Assembly: GCF_004193775.1 (NCBI RefSeq)
Contig: NC_041020.1
Location: 8,997,198-9,061,197, forward strand
Origin: Glycine soja
Lineage: Eukaryota; Streptophyta; Magnoliopsida; Fabales; Fabaceae
Direction: 5' to 3'
DNA length: 64,000 nucleotides
The notes below the pieces were generated by a model. That model was not told the DNA's origin. It worked only from the letters and a program-made list of their open reading frames with translations, and searched no databases. A program made the translations under genes and the position numbers. Below are positions 36,121-49,291 of this stretch, piece after piece. The first letter of the stretch is position 1. Each line of letters opens with the position of its first letter.

Positions 36121-36455
36121 TCAATGATGGCCTTCCATGGATTCACCTATATAAGCCGCATCTAAAGTAGCAAAAATGAGAGCTTGAATACCGCTTGTGA
36201 ATAATCCAAGGAACATGACAGGTATAGGAACTACTAAAGATACTAAAGAAACAAGAACAACAACTACTACTTCATCAGCTAATATATTTTTGAAAAGTCG
36301 AAAACTAAGAGATAAGGGTTTTGTGAAATCTTCTAAGATGTTAATCGGTAAAAGGATTGAGGTTGGTTGGATGTATTTATTAAAATAAGCTAATCATTTT
36401 TTTTGAAAGACCTACATAGAAATATGCAATTGATATAAGTAAAGCAAAAGCAACG
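36121..36455 (-). pseudogene. atpI: Plastid atpI fragment in nuclear DNA
   Basis: Read on the minus strand this ends with [13 protein letters not shown] and a stop at 36121-36123, the C-terminus of the plastid ATP synthase a subunit, a membrane protein of the thylakoid proton channel. Upstream are [31 protein letters not shown] and [12 protein letters not shown], matching the last membrane helices of the protein. About 110 codons are readable; a stop (near 36386) and a frameshift break the frame, and the usual Gly in RLFGN is Lys. The match stops near 36455, and the next plastid gene (rps2) was not seen. This is a short transferred plastid segment, not a functional gene. Confidence 0.9.
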
Positions 36456-36460
36456 TCGTA

Positions 36461-38047
36461 GAAAGTTTTCACTTTCTACAATAGTTCCATAAAAAAGTTT
36501 TAGAAAAAAGTATCCTTACAAGACAGTTCTTAACTAAAAATCTTCTTAGAATGATATCTTTCTATGACATTTCTTAGTTGAAAACCATCTTAAAAAAATG
36601 AACTTTCTAAGATGTTCTTTGAAAAACTGTCTTAAAATATATATATTTTTTAAAATATATATATATTGAGGAGTCTAAAAATCATCTTAGAACGCAAACA
36701 TTTTAAAATATGTTTTTTATAATAAAAAATTAAAAAAATTGAATCACATGGATACACTAAAATAACAGAATTCAAAAAAGAATTTCAAACATTTATATAA
36801 TTTTCTACGGTTGCGAAATTTTTTACCATTTTCTACATAATTTATGTAATCTAATACTATACACAAAAATTCTCAAGCATGATAAAAATTATTCAAAATT
36901 TATGATATTTACAATCAACCATAAAAAGACATGCTGTCTTAAACAAAACAAACGAGTAAATACCAATAAAAATCAAATGCAAGTTTCCTAGATAGGAATC
37001 ATCAATCATCAATATTAAAGTAATATAGATGATGATATAAACATCTTTGAGATATAAATACATGATAAAAAAAAAAAGTCACATGCAACCGCGTGTAAAC
37101 CAGTCAATATGCAGCACTTTGAAGAATACTTGAACCAATTAACCGAATAAAGGAAGTTTTATCCTGTTCCAAAACAAACTTCAGAGTGGTACCTGAGAAC
37201 ATAGGTTTTTGGGATTTAAATAAAGAACTCATTTTTAAGCATGTGATATGATCCATATGCCACTATTTTCAACATCAGAGAAGGATATTATATTTTTACA
37301 TTCTAAAGAATTATTTTAATACTACTATGAGAATAATTTATGTATTGTATTTAAATATTTATAATAAATATCTTACTAAGAAAATTGAAAGATATAAACG
37401 TGAAACTCACAAAACAAATCAAAATTATATTCTCGTTTGAAACATTATAGAAATAATTGTATTTGAAATGATATATGAATTATATTATTAATAATAATTC
37501 AAAGGCTTTATCATAGAACTATTTCGCATATACATATCATAGAACTTTTCAAAGGCTTTATCTAAGCAATATTGGCAAACCAAGAGATATCCTTGATACA
37601 CGTGACCTTGCATGCTGACCTATATATAATTCTTATTTTTCATATATAATTTTATGAGTTTTGTCTATAAAAATCATGATACGCCAGTCAAAACTTTAAG
37701 AAACTAATTTAGTCAAAAACTGCTAGCAACAAATTCAATGTTATTAAGCAAACTTATTAATTAAATTAAAAACATTTAGTAAAATTAATTCTTGAACTAC
37801 TAACTAATAAATATTAAATAATACATATCCATATATTTTATACATGAACTCTATTAATTGTTGAGCAAAGATCCTATTATTTAAAATACTTTTTTAATCT
37901 ATAAAAGCTGAGACACAAGCTCTTAAGATGCCACCTAAGCTTTTTGAATTTCTATCCTTTAGCCACATGGAAATTTTACACGTTCTCACTCCCTTATTGA
38001 GTGCCTTTCTAATTTTCTTTGTAACAACTCTCAATTAATCTTACCAT
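36461..38047. other. AT-rich spacer with decayed CTAAGA repeats
   Basis: Between 36470 and 36720, sequences such as TTTCTAAGATG and CTGTCTTAAAATA recall the CTAAGACGGTTA repeats of CACTA element 2 but are strongly decayed and no terminus was found. The rest is plain AT-rich sequence. Confidence 0.4.
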
Positions 38048-38059
38048 CACTACTAGACA

Positions 38060-38290
38060 TGTAGCATTTTACGACGCACATTCTAAAACGATTATTTGGG
38101 ACCGTCTTAGAATGTGACGCGGTGACAAACTTGTAATTAAGATACCTGAAAATTGCTTTTTACAACGTGCATTCTAAGATGATTGTTAATAATCGTAATT
38201 GTCTTAGAATGTGCTTGGGTGACAATTTTGTAATTATTGGCAAAATAACAACGACGGGTTTTACAGAAAACCGCCTTCGTTTTAATTCGT
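38060..38290. repeat. Left subterminal repeats of CACTA element 2
   Basis: Copies of ACGNNCATTCTAA and CCGTCTTAGAATGTG in both orientations, with the later AACGACGGGTTTTACAGAAA pair near 38250. The set is shorter than that at the right end. Confidence 0.75.
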
Positions 38291-38299
38291 TGTAATTAC

Positions 38300-41200
38300 A
38301 CATTTGCACACAGGAGACACCAGTACCTTTATGCATTTGAAATCATATTCTAGGTCGCAACCCACTCTGCTCCATCGTGAATGTTGTTGTGCTCCTCCGT
38401 GACCCTCTCTCTACCTCGTCTAGTCACTCACATTGTGCTCACGTTCGTAGTACCTAGTCGTTTGTGACCTGGCCTCTCTCTACCTCGTCTAGTGACTGAC
38501 ATTGTCTTCAATCCACCTCAATATAGGCAGTGGCGCCGCGATCGTGTCGTTTTAGGTGGTAAGTACCCATGATTGCAGTTGTTATGAATTTTTCGTTTCC
38601 CACTCACATTTCAACTTCTAGGGTTCTTGTATAACAAATGTTGTACCTTATTGGATTCGCATTAGATAGTGATTCTGACATGTCCTGTTTTAGGGATTTA
38701 AATTATTAGGTGGAAATGTTGTTGAATTGAAGATTTTAATTTTTTGGGATGAGGGTTTGTCATTCTTTTTTGATTAGATAGAGATTCTGTCATATGTGTG
38801 TGTTTATTTTATTTATGTTACCCTGTTATTTCATTGGAAATACTGTTCAATGTTGTGTAATTGGAATCTTTTTGGGCAGGACAATAGGGTACTCAGCACC
38901 AGTGAGTGGTTAATACCTTTTGCTCTGGTAGTTGAGGCTTATTCATCCTAGTAACCAACTTCAAATCCCTCCATAAGCTTTATTGTAACTGTAAGCACTC
39001 ATACATTCTCCTTTTGATGTTACGCATGGAAAAAATTCTTTGGTGTATTTTGATGAGAAAGGAGAAGATGAATTATTTTCTAGATTAATATTATCAAAGT
39101 AGGGTCTTATTTGGTTTTATTACGATATTATTTGTTGCTTGTAATTTTTAGATATGTTGTTGTATAATTAGTTGTTAGTTATTTATTCAGTTAGTGCATT
39201 CTCTTTAGTATTTGCTATTCCTTAGTTGTGACATTATTTGGCCTATTTGTCTCAATGTCATTTTCAGTCCTTTCTTGGCTTACACCCTTGTCATTGAAAA
39301 GGAGACATTTCATGATGAAGAACTAGAGCCTAGAGGTAATAGCTTGATATGGCTATTGTATAATTTGGATTTTTTAAGGTTTTCGAGGGGTTAAGTAGTT
39401 GTATATGATGTATGAATATTGGTTTATATTATGTTTGGTATTGTTAGATATAAAATCATTTTTGTGAATTTTCCCAATGGCTTTAACATGTTCGAATAAT
39501 TGGTTCATCATATAGAATCAGACCCTTTATGACTAAGTGGTTTATCTCAGCAGAAGGTTGTGTGGACCAGTGCATTGTGATGTTTTAGCCCTAGACACTG
39601 TATAGCTAGACTCGATGTTTTTGAGTTCCCCTCTGTTGTGGTTAAACCTGAGTCAATTTTGCTTCCTGGAAATGTCTTCTTTATTGTTCCCAATCACACA
39701 CTCTATAACTTGTTAAAAACCAAAGGCCAAACCAACAACTTACCTTTTATACAAAAGCAGTACTCTCCAAATGATAGGCTAGTTAGCTCCTATGCTTGGG
39801 TGAGTTCTAAGTTGCAAACATACAAGCAACACATTAACTGTCTTTTTACAAGAAAAGGAAAAGTAGGGAAATGTAATTGGAAACTATTTAGGATTTATGT
39901 GTTTTCATTCAAAAACTTAAGGTTTTGGGATAGTTGTTGCATAGCAACTTAGCAAGTATAATGAGTTTTTGTTGCAGACTAGATAGAGGTTAGAATGTAT
40001 GTTCAAACCCATGCGTTAGGAAACATTGGAAACATCGAGTGGAGCTATTGTACATACCCTTAATTGTTGATAATATATTTTGATTACATCCATACCAAAG
40101 AAGCAAAGGAAAAGGCATCCTTTGGGGATTTTGGAACATTTGGGGTGCTAGCGACCATACTAGCTTTTCCCTGAGCAGGTTAGCCCAGAATCCAAAGTTA
40201 TATGGGTCATGCTATATAAGCAAAAAAGCTAAACAATATGGTGAACGATTTAACTCCAGAACAATTTTCAAAAGTATGATAAAACCGTAAATAATCGTGT
40301 GCTTTTTCTTTAAAAACACTAAACTTAGCATTGTTCTTGCAGCCATAGAATAGACCTGAGCCCGAAAATGGTGTACGCCAAAACTACTCATTCCCTTAAG
40401 AAACATCTTTTATACACAATTCAGATCCAATATTCCATATACTGATTCACTTAGTTAAGCATCTAAACCTATGTCTTGAATGATATAGGGTCTTTTTGGT
40501 TTGTAATTCTCAGTCCTACCACAACACTTTGGAGAAGATATTACATATACTGATTCAGTATGAGCATATAAACCTATGTCTTGAATGAATTAATGGTGTA
40601 TTTGGTTTGTAATTCTCACTCCTACCTCAACACTTTCGGCTTAATTGACAGCATGTTTGCAACCTTGGGTTGTAAAAATGGTGAGAATAATAAGGAAAAC
40701 TAAATTGTGTAAAGACGAATATTATAGGGCTATGGGAATTCTTTACTCGATGTGAATTTGATCTGTATGGTGGGAATTTTGTAAAGACCAATATTATAGG
40801 GCTATGGGCATAATTGACAGCATGGAAGCGACATAATTATTTACTGTTGCTTTTAGTTGAGTTTCAGGGTTCTGGGAATTCTTACCCTATATGATATCAA
40901 CACATTTGGTAGGGTTTCTGAATAGTCTGTTTCAGGCTTTCATTTTTGGCTCTAGAATTGTAGCTTCATGGGTCGCACAAGTTTGCATAAGCTGGCCTTT
41001 AGTATGCCTTCAGAGTTTTTGGGTCAGGCCACAAGGTGTCTTGACACCTTTTGGATATGGGAGTGTTTCAAGTGGGGCATACATAAGCATGGTTGTATCT
41101 AAATATAGATTTTTTGTTTGTCATTAGCAAAAGCTGCAATTCGTACATGGTTATTGAAGTAGGAAAACCATTTAGACTGAACTCTACTTTATGATTTTCT

Positions 41201-43750
41201 CATTGGCAGACAATAATGTTTAATGAATAACTCTCTTCCTAGAACCACATTGTTGGTGTAGAAATGATACAGGATTCCTAGAACCACATGGTTATTTACT
41301 AGTAGTAGAAAGGTGGATCTCAAGTTATTCTAGTTACGTATCCCTATACTTTCCTCGCTCGCTGTGAACTCCTAGTCTCCTAAGCATACATATTCAGAAG
41401 ACAAAGGACCCTATCCAGAGGCTGAGCATCAGCAAAATAGGATTTCCTCTCGTTCTTTATTAGATTCTGGACATGTTGTGCAGACCCAGCAGGGAAGGCA
41501 AGCTCCTTCACTTGTCTTTGTATCTGTCTTATGACATTGTCTTTCGAACCTTCAAATTTTCAATCACATTATTTTATCACATTGATTCTGAACTCATACA
41601 TTCTGGACCATAAAAGTACTAATTACTCCCTTTTACTTCGCAATTACACTTCCTCCCTACTCAAAGTAGTTAAACATTATGATCCAAATCAACTTAAGGC
41701 CCGGTTTTTTGGAAGAGAGTTATTATAATTGAATAAGGTTGGTCAGAAAAAGAAAAAAAATTGCAAACTGAGTTTTTCGTTGCAATTAACAGAGTTTTGT
41801 TGTGTATTTAACCTCTTCTACTAGTAATGTAGCTCTAATAATGTTAGACTAACATATCATGAGCAAGTAACTTGAAGAACTGTTTGAAGTGATGATTGAG
41901 CATCTTTAACTAATTTTAATTGAATCCTAAATCTATTTTGGAGAAAGAAAAGATAAAAAAGGCACTATTGCTAAGTACTATTGGTAACTACCTATACAAA
42001 CATATAGAAATCTATAACAGTGAGAGAGGTTAGTGGAGAATATAGAGATATAATAGTAATAGTGAGTGACAAAGGAGCAAAAAAATGGTAAGCGTGGGCT
42101 TAATATATTGCTGGGTGCACCTAACAACACCCTATGAGTCCATGTAGGATTTAGCAACCGAGGATTTGAATTTGTCCAGCAAGGACGCCATGCAGGCTGA
42201 ACCCTACAGGATAGCTAAGAAGCCCAAATACTTAGATGACTATGTGTGGGCTAAAGTTTTCTGTACTTAAAAATTATGGAGTACTTCTTTTACATTATGC
42301 AAAGAGTAATTCAGAATGTGAAATTAGCCTTTTCAGAATATAAAGAAAGTACTCCTTGATTTTTATGCGATTAAGGAAGAAACACCCTTAGATACGATAT
42401 AGTACAAAAGGATGACGGGGAAGTGTTAGGTTTTGCTGAGTATTTTTTATGTTATTTCTATTAACTATGTTATAGGCATTATAGTGCATGAAGGAACTTT
42501 GTTTCCTACAATGTCAACCAATGATTGGGTATTTTTTTATGTAGTGCATGAACGAGAAAAAGGCATGAAAATAAGTAACCATTCCTTGTACTTGTCAATT
42601 GGATACTTCTATTGAGACTTGAGAGACACTGACTATGACGATCATAATACTAGTTCCAAAGTAGTTGATGACTATCGACTGCTTTAAGGAAGCTATGTAG
42701 AGGCTGAGTTAAAACCAAGTAACTCTTACTATAAACCAGGGTTATCATAGCTTGCAGTTATCTATGTTGAGGTCAAGCTCCACTAGAAATGAATTTTTAA
42801 TGTTAACATATTACAAGTATTATGAACTTAAGCTACTGATGATTTTTCTTGAGTATAGGATTAAAGTACTATACTTGTCATCACACTGAAGACAAAGAAC
42901 ATGAATCATGAATACAATTTGTAGAGAAAAAAAAAACTCTGTTAACTAAAAAAATTTCAACCAAGTTGAATTTTAATTAAAAGGGAATCATGCATACAGT
43001 TTGTAGAAAGAAAGGATTATTTTAACTTGGGGGCTGGGGCAGCATGGGTGTTGAGCGGTTATTGCGGAGTTTGGCAAGTCAATGCAATGTACAAAAAATG
43101 CAAACCTTAACTAAATTCGCAACAATCATATCCAAAACTTAGCTGGACCCCTTTTTTTTGTTTGTTTCCCTACTATCTAGTGAAGATATATTTTGGTTGT
43201 TGCATTTGAATTGGTCTTGTGTGGAGGTGGCAAGCGCCGCTATCCTTTACCAGCCAGCAACTTGTTATCCTTTTTTCTTGGATTGGATATGACTTTGAAG
43301 CAAGTCTGGTTTTTTGTCTTTTTCATTAGTAAACTCTCTTTTGAAGTACTAAACCATTGCCGCATGCTACAAGCCAACAAATAGTGCAATTCTACAACTT
43401 AACTCTGCTCCTAGTTAAGAGTTGAGACTTTATGTTGTTAATTACCTGTTCTCCTTTACTTTATTTTAGAATATATGTATTTTTTACCCGAAACAATTAT
43501 ATTTCAACAAAATAATGTTATTATAGACCTTTGATTAAATTAATATAATGTTATACTAGTTAATTCACGCGTTTAGTAATAATCTTTTATTTTCATATGT
43601 AATCACAAGTAAAGATATTTTTTATGATATTATATAGATTCAAAATATTCATTTATTTTAGGTACAAGCATGCTATTTTTCTGCCAGTATAAAGAATCCA
43701 TCTCTCCATCAGTTTGCAGCATTTTCCCCTTTTCTTTGGACAAATTGAAC
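38300..43750. other. 5' interior of CACTA element 2, largely noncoding
   Basis: It contains a GC-richer block at 38340-38560 (CTCTCTCTACCTCGTCTAGT occurs twice) followed by GGTGGTAAGT, a plausible leader exon and donor of the element's transcript. Further on, 41385-41530 reads in one frame as [20 protein letters not shown] and more, which looks like an exon but was not recognised. Elsewhere nothing was supported. Confidence 0.45.
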
Positions 43751-44502
43751 TCATTTTCTATTCTTAGGGGGGATAGGAAAATTATCCATCCCTTTCCCTG
43801 TGAATGCACGAGGAGCTAATCTAGAAGAATTAGTTTTAGATGCATATGCCTTGTCTAGAGTATCCACGGGGTCTTCATTGTCTCTTCGATGTCCTTGTGG
43901 TTGCTGAGGAATGAAGCAATTATGTACAACTTCAATCCTTCTGTTTTTCTTCTTGCCAATGATATGGCTTCTTTTGGTTTCACTTCTACTCCATTGTCCC
44001 TTTTCGGCATGTTGTAAACCTAATCCCGTGGGTACATCTTTGGAATTGGATCTAGTATCGAAAACAGTATTAGTTGTTTTTTCATCTCCCTCTCAGTTCT
44101 GAACTCCATTCTCGAACCTCTGAAAACACATGCTTGCATGTCTCCGTACCTCATCCAGAGGAAACCAAATTTTTCTACTAAGACATGTGCTTGTCAAAGT
44201 CAAACATCCTTGAATATCCACCTTTCCTGGCAAATTGAGTGTCCCTGTGAAGCTGCAGAGGCATTGCAAGTACCATGGAATACATATTCTTGCATAGAAA
44301 TTTGCTCAGTCTTCAATTCACCATTATCACTTAATAAGTCAGCCATCAATTGATGATCCTGAAAATCATTTTCAACCGTATTGTCCACACTTCCTGCAGG
44401 TGCAGCATTATTACAGGCAACTAATTCAAGAGGAGGTCCAGTTGGGTGATCGTCTGTATTGTCCACCTCCATTACTTGGAGACCAAAGCGAGATGCTGCC
44501 AA
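43751..44502 (-). pseudogene. Unidentified coding-like fragment, opposite to the transposase
   Basis: Two long open stretches run on the minus strand just upstream of the transposase start. One, at 44502-44200, begins MAASRFGLQVMEVDNTDDHP and includes LMADLLSDNGELKTEQ. The other, near 44096-43751, has no ATG and about 114 codons (containing SHIIGKKKNRRIEVVHNCF and LAPRAFTGKGMDNFPIPPK) before a stop at 43751-43753. A segment between them (RKIWFPLDEVRRHASMC) reads in a different frame, so a frameshift or intron is needed. The composition resembles a real plant protein and not transposon sequence. I do not recognise the family; it could be a third captured host gene. Confidence 0.4.
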
Positions 44503-46255
44503 AATTTTGTCAAGTTTAACATAACCGTCTTAACTTGTTTGTTTGAATGAAGTAAAAAATTGTCTTCCTGAATGGGGTAAGGTGATAACTTTTTTATGAA
44601 AAAAGAGAGGTTGTCATGCATATCGGATAATGTACCTCGTATGACAGTACACCAAAGATGGATCGAAGTTGGATGAAAAGACCTCGCATATGTGACGAGT
44701 ATGAGAATGGGGTTGAAGATTTCTTGCAATTTGCGAAAGAAAATGCACCAGACATTGGTGGAGTATACTTCTGTCCATCTGTTAAATGTTTGAATGGTCG
44801 ATGACAATCTTTGGATGACATTAGAACACATCTTATATGTGATGCTATCAGTCCTAGTTATACAAAGTGGATATGGCATGGTGAGTTACCACAAATGTCA
44901 TCAACCCCTCCGACTGCTCCAGTTGATGAACAAGTCGATGATCGTATAGAAGACATGTTACGCGATCTTGGACAAGAGGGTTTTAGGCAAGCACATGCAC
45001 CTTATTATGAAAAGTTAGATACTGATTCTAAGAAGCCATTGTATATCGAATGCACAAAGTACACGCGGTTATTGGGGGTGTTAGCTTTGGTGAATTTGAA
45101 AGCAAGATTTGGGTGGAGTGACAAAAGCTTCAACGAATTACTTTTGTTATTTAAGAATATGCTTCCTATAGATAACACGTTACCGAAGAATCATTACGAG
45201 GCAAAGAAGATATTATGCCATGTGGCTATGGAATACCAAAAAATACATGCTTGCCCTAATGATTGTATTTTGTATAGACATCAGTTTGCTAAATGAAGAA
45301 AGCATTTAATAGGACATCTAAGATTGACAGTGCACTAAAAAAATGTAAAAGTCTCACAAGGATACTCTTCAAATATCAAGAGCCTTGTATCTATGACTAA
45401 TATGAAATTGGTTGGGTTGAAGTCCCATGATTGTCACGTTTTAATGCAACAATTATTGCCAGTAGTCATTCGGGGTATATTGCCTGACAAAGTTAGGATT
45501 GCAATAACTCGATTGTGTTTTTTCTTCAATGCGATCTGTAGCAAAGTCATCGCCCCGAAATAGTTGGATGATTTGGAAAATAAGGCTTCCATTATCATTT
45601 GTCAGTTGGAGATGTAATTTCCACCAGCATTTTTTGACATTATGATTCACTTAGTTGTTCATCTTGTATGAGAAAAATGGTTGTGCGGGCCCGTATATTT
45701 GCGGTGGATGTATCCGGTTGAGCGATACATGAAGGTGTTGAAAAGTTATACGAAGAATCAATATCGCCCAGAAGCAAGCATTGTAGAAAGGTACATCGCA
45801 GAAGAAGCTATTGAGTTTTGTTCTGAGTACATCGAAAATGATTCACCTGTTGGTCTTCCTGAAAGTCGTCATGAGTCTACACGGCTTGGTAGGGGCACAC
45901 GAGGATTAAATGTTGTAACCATGGATCGCCAACAGGTCTCACAAGCACATTTACATGTACTAAACAACACAGCTGAGGTTATACCATACATAGATGCTTA
46001 CAAAGAATATGTCACAGCTTGTCACCCAAACATGGATATGATGTGGGTGTTGCAGGAGCACAATAGGAGTTTCAATAATTGGTTTAGAAAAACAATATTT
46101 TCTAGTGACAGTGGTTCTAAGACATTATCATTGTTAGCTGTTGGGCCAAATCTCAATGTCCTCACTTGGAAAGGGTATGATATCAACAATTATTCCTTCT
46201 ACACAAAGCCACAGGATGATAAAAGTACCGTGCAAAACAGTGAAGTGACGATTGA

Positions 46256-49200
46256 TGTAACGCCCTCTATCCCTCACATATATGTACTAATAACAAAAGA
46301 ATAAGAAATCAGAATTAATTAAAAATTTTAAAAACACATTTAAATACATGCCTTTCAAAAGGGTAAAAGGCTCACATTCACTTTTCTAACATCATAATAA
46401 AACTTGTCCAAATAAATAATAAATCATCTTGACTCAAAACACGGTCGTCCAAGAATTCATGCAATTAATATAGAAACCTATACCCCAATGTCACATCCTA
46501 TCAGAGCATTGTGTTCCCATGTCCTCTAGCATAAGGTTTTTCATAGTCATCCACCTAATAATTTGCTCCCACGAACACAAGGTTCGAGATCATCACAAGA
46601 TTCAAACACAAATAACACACGTGGAGTGAGTTATCACATTCCTAACTAATAGAGAGAAACAAGACAACATGTAGGTATAAATATCATATAAACAAAATAC
46701 AACTTACTTAAGCATAGCTCACGTTATTTCACCACTTTATCACATAGCATCACATCACAACACCACACGTCTCATTCGTTTTCACAACATTCACGTACTC
46801 AATGATCAAAACACAATATCACTAAATCAATCAATATCGATCAATACACAAGTGTTATGCAACAGATTCACTAAGATTCAATCCTATATGCAATGTGGTA
46901 CCATGTCAGTGAAAAACCTCGTCGGGCGCCTAGGAGTACATGACAAGACAAACTACACACTAGCAAGTCAAGTCACTCTCACTAGGTAAAATCATAAGGA
47001 GACCAGTCAAGGTCACGCTGTTTTGCGAGAATGCTCCAACCATATGGGATCAACATAGGCTTAAAGGAGCACTCAAACCGAGTGTATTTACCCCCAAGGC
47101 CTACACTCCGAAGAGTCTGTCAGGGCCTCTCCCTCCTGATTCAGGTCCAACCTAGAAAACATTTTACCACACAGACTCTATCTTTGAACTGTACAAAACA
47201 CACGACTCCTCAATTGTTCTCAAAATAGTTTTATCTCGTTGCACTTGTGATTAAACTCGTTGGGTCCCCACAGTGGTTCCCATCACAATACTCGTCGCAC
47301 ATTAACTCGTCGCCCTTGAAGGGTCTTATAGTCGTGTGATTGTACAATTCATAGCTCATATCTCAATGCACACAACATCTCAATGCACACATATATATTA
47401 CAAGTCAATATATACTCAGTTTATCATATATATTCGGTCTCAATCACAATGGAATGGTATAATCTCAAAGTAGCATGCTATCACATCTCATGAATCACAC
47501 ACACTTTACCTACGAATTATGTAATACACACAACTACTCAATTGTTTTCAAAGTCAATTTAACTCATAAGGAGACCAGTCAAGGTCACGCTGTTTTGCGA
47601 GAATGCTCCAACCATATGGGATCAACATAGGCTTAAAGGAGCACTCAAACCGAGTGTATTTACCCCCAAGGCCTACACTCCGAAGAGTCTGTCAGGGCCT
47701 CTCCCTCCTTATTCAGGTCCAACCCAGAAAACATTTTACCACACAGACTCTATCTCTGAACTGTACAAAACACACGACTCCTCAATTGTTCTCAAAATAG
47801 TTTTATCTCGTTGCACTTGTGATTAAACTCGTTGGGTCCCCACAGTGGTTCCCATCACAATACTCGTCGCACATTAACTCGTCGCCCTTGAAGGGTCTTA
47901 TAGTCGTGTGATTGTACAATTCATAGCTCATATCTCAATGCACACAACATCTCAATGCACACATATATATTACAAGTCACAATACTCATCGCCCTTAAAG
48001 GGTCTTACAATTGTGTGATTGCACAGTTCATAGTTCACAACTCGATACACACATCTCATCTCAATACACATGTATTTCACCATTCATCATAGGTTCAATT
48101 TATCACATACTCACAATTTGAATCACCATTTCATAATCTCAACATAACAATTTATACAAAAGGTTTATCACAACATGGGGAGTAACACCCCTCAAATAAT
48201 TTCACACAATTATATCAAAATCAATTAATCAAAATCATGGGTCAAAACACAAAAACATCAAGAGCACTCAAATTTATCAATCAATTCTTATCAGAACATC
48301 AATTGGTACGTAAGACACAACAATATTGTATTTATAATCATAAAGGAAAAATTATAATTCAATAAACATCCCAAAATAAACCTCAATTTAATCCTCTAAG
48401 GATCCCTACACATGTTCATTCTAACCCCAATTGCAATAAACTCATCCTTTACCTCTAAGCGGGCTCACGTGTATATTGTGACAGCAATAGCGACATCTCT
48501 AGCGGTTTCCTGAGATTCCTCAAGTTTTTCCTCTGACTGCTCTGATAGGGTTCCCAAATGTTAGAGAGAAGGAGAGGGGATTGAAGCCTCCATTCCACTG
48601 CCTATGTGCGATGAGTATTTCTCCCTCCATAGATATTATTTTACAAATCTCAATGGTGAAGATATGCAGAAGTGAAACACGAACTACATATCAAAATTTC
48701 ATGACAATCCAACGGTTAGCGAGTCTGGGATCATGGTTTTACTGAGACAGTTGTGGGTTTCTACGGGAAAAGAAAAAGCTACGATGCAAAGGGTATTTCT
48801 CTCAGCTCAGATTTCACAACGATCCAATGGTGAGAATGTTGAGAAATGAGTTCCGAACCTGGTGCTCAAATTTCAAAACTATCTAACGGTGAATCAATTC
48901 GAGATCATCATTTTTCTAAGATAGGTTTGGTGATATGCAGGAAAAAGAGAGGGTTTTGGGAGGAGGAGAAGGGAAAACGAAATTGAGAGGAAGAGGTGGC
49001 GTAGAAAGTATCGTCAGTCTGAAAATTGACCTAAGATGCCTCTATTTATAGATAGGGTACTCATAGCCTATTATTTACTCTATTTATTTATTTTTATTAT
49101 TTTATAAAAAAGAACTCTATTTTATTTCCTATCAAATGAATAAATCAAATATATTTTTTTTCTTCAAATCATTATTTTAATGCAGTTATTTCTCTTTGTT

Positions 49201-49291
49201 TATTTAATTATAAAATCTCACCATTTTCTAAAACTTTATTTTTTTTACTAAAAATTCTTTTTAATTTATTTACGGAAAATGGAATGTTACA
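46256..49291 (-). mobile_element. Solo LTR, family B, inverted (3036 bp)
   Basis: The insertion starts TGTAACGCCCTCTATCC and ends GGAATGTTACA, the inverse of the LTR at 17362-20386, and is flanked by ATTGA on both sides (46251-46255 and 49292-49296). It has no coding interior. The TATA box complement is near 49032. A 416-base internal duplication lies at 46992-47407 and 47564-47979. It sits in the DUF4216 part of the transposase. Confidence 0.93.
46992..47979. repeat. Recent 416-bp internal duplication in the LTR
   Basis: Bases 46992-47407 recur at 47564-47979, 572 bases later, with about three differences in 416 bases and a 156-base spacer. A similar but much more diverged duplication lies in the other LTR of this family (18920 and 19308), so this region duplicates repeatedly. 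Confidence 0.9.

Noticed and set aside
36197..36388. 63-codon plus-strand open frame
   Set aside because: It is the opposite strand of the atpI fragment.
36470..36720. A fourth CACTA element from CTAAGA repeats
   Set aside because: No CACTA terminus or duplication was found and the repeats are too decayed.
40891..41127. 78-codon open frame inside element 2
   Set aside because: No family recognised, no splice support, and composition like translated noncoding DNA.
42110..42270. Possible Copia polyprotein fragment (KKPKYLDDYVWAKVF)
   Set aside because: The similarity is short and surrounded by stops; no neighbouring Copia domains were found.
47031..47800. Two identical 65-codon open frames
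   Set aside because: They are the two copies of an internal duplication in a noncoding solo LTR, with no protein motif.
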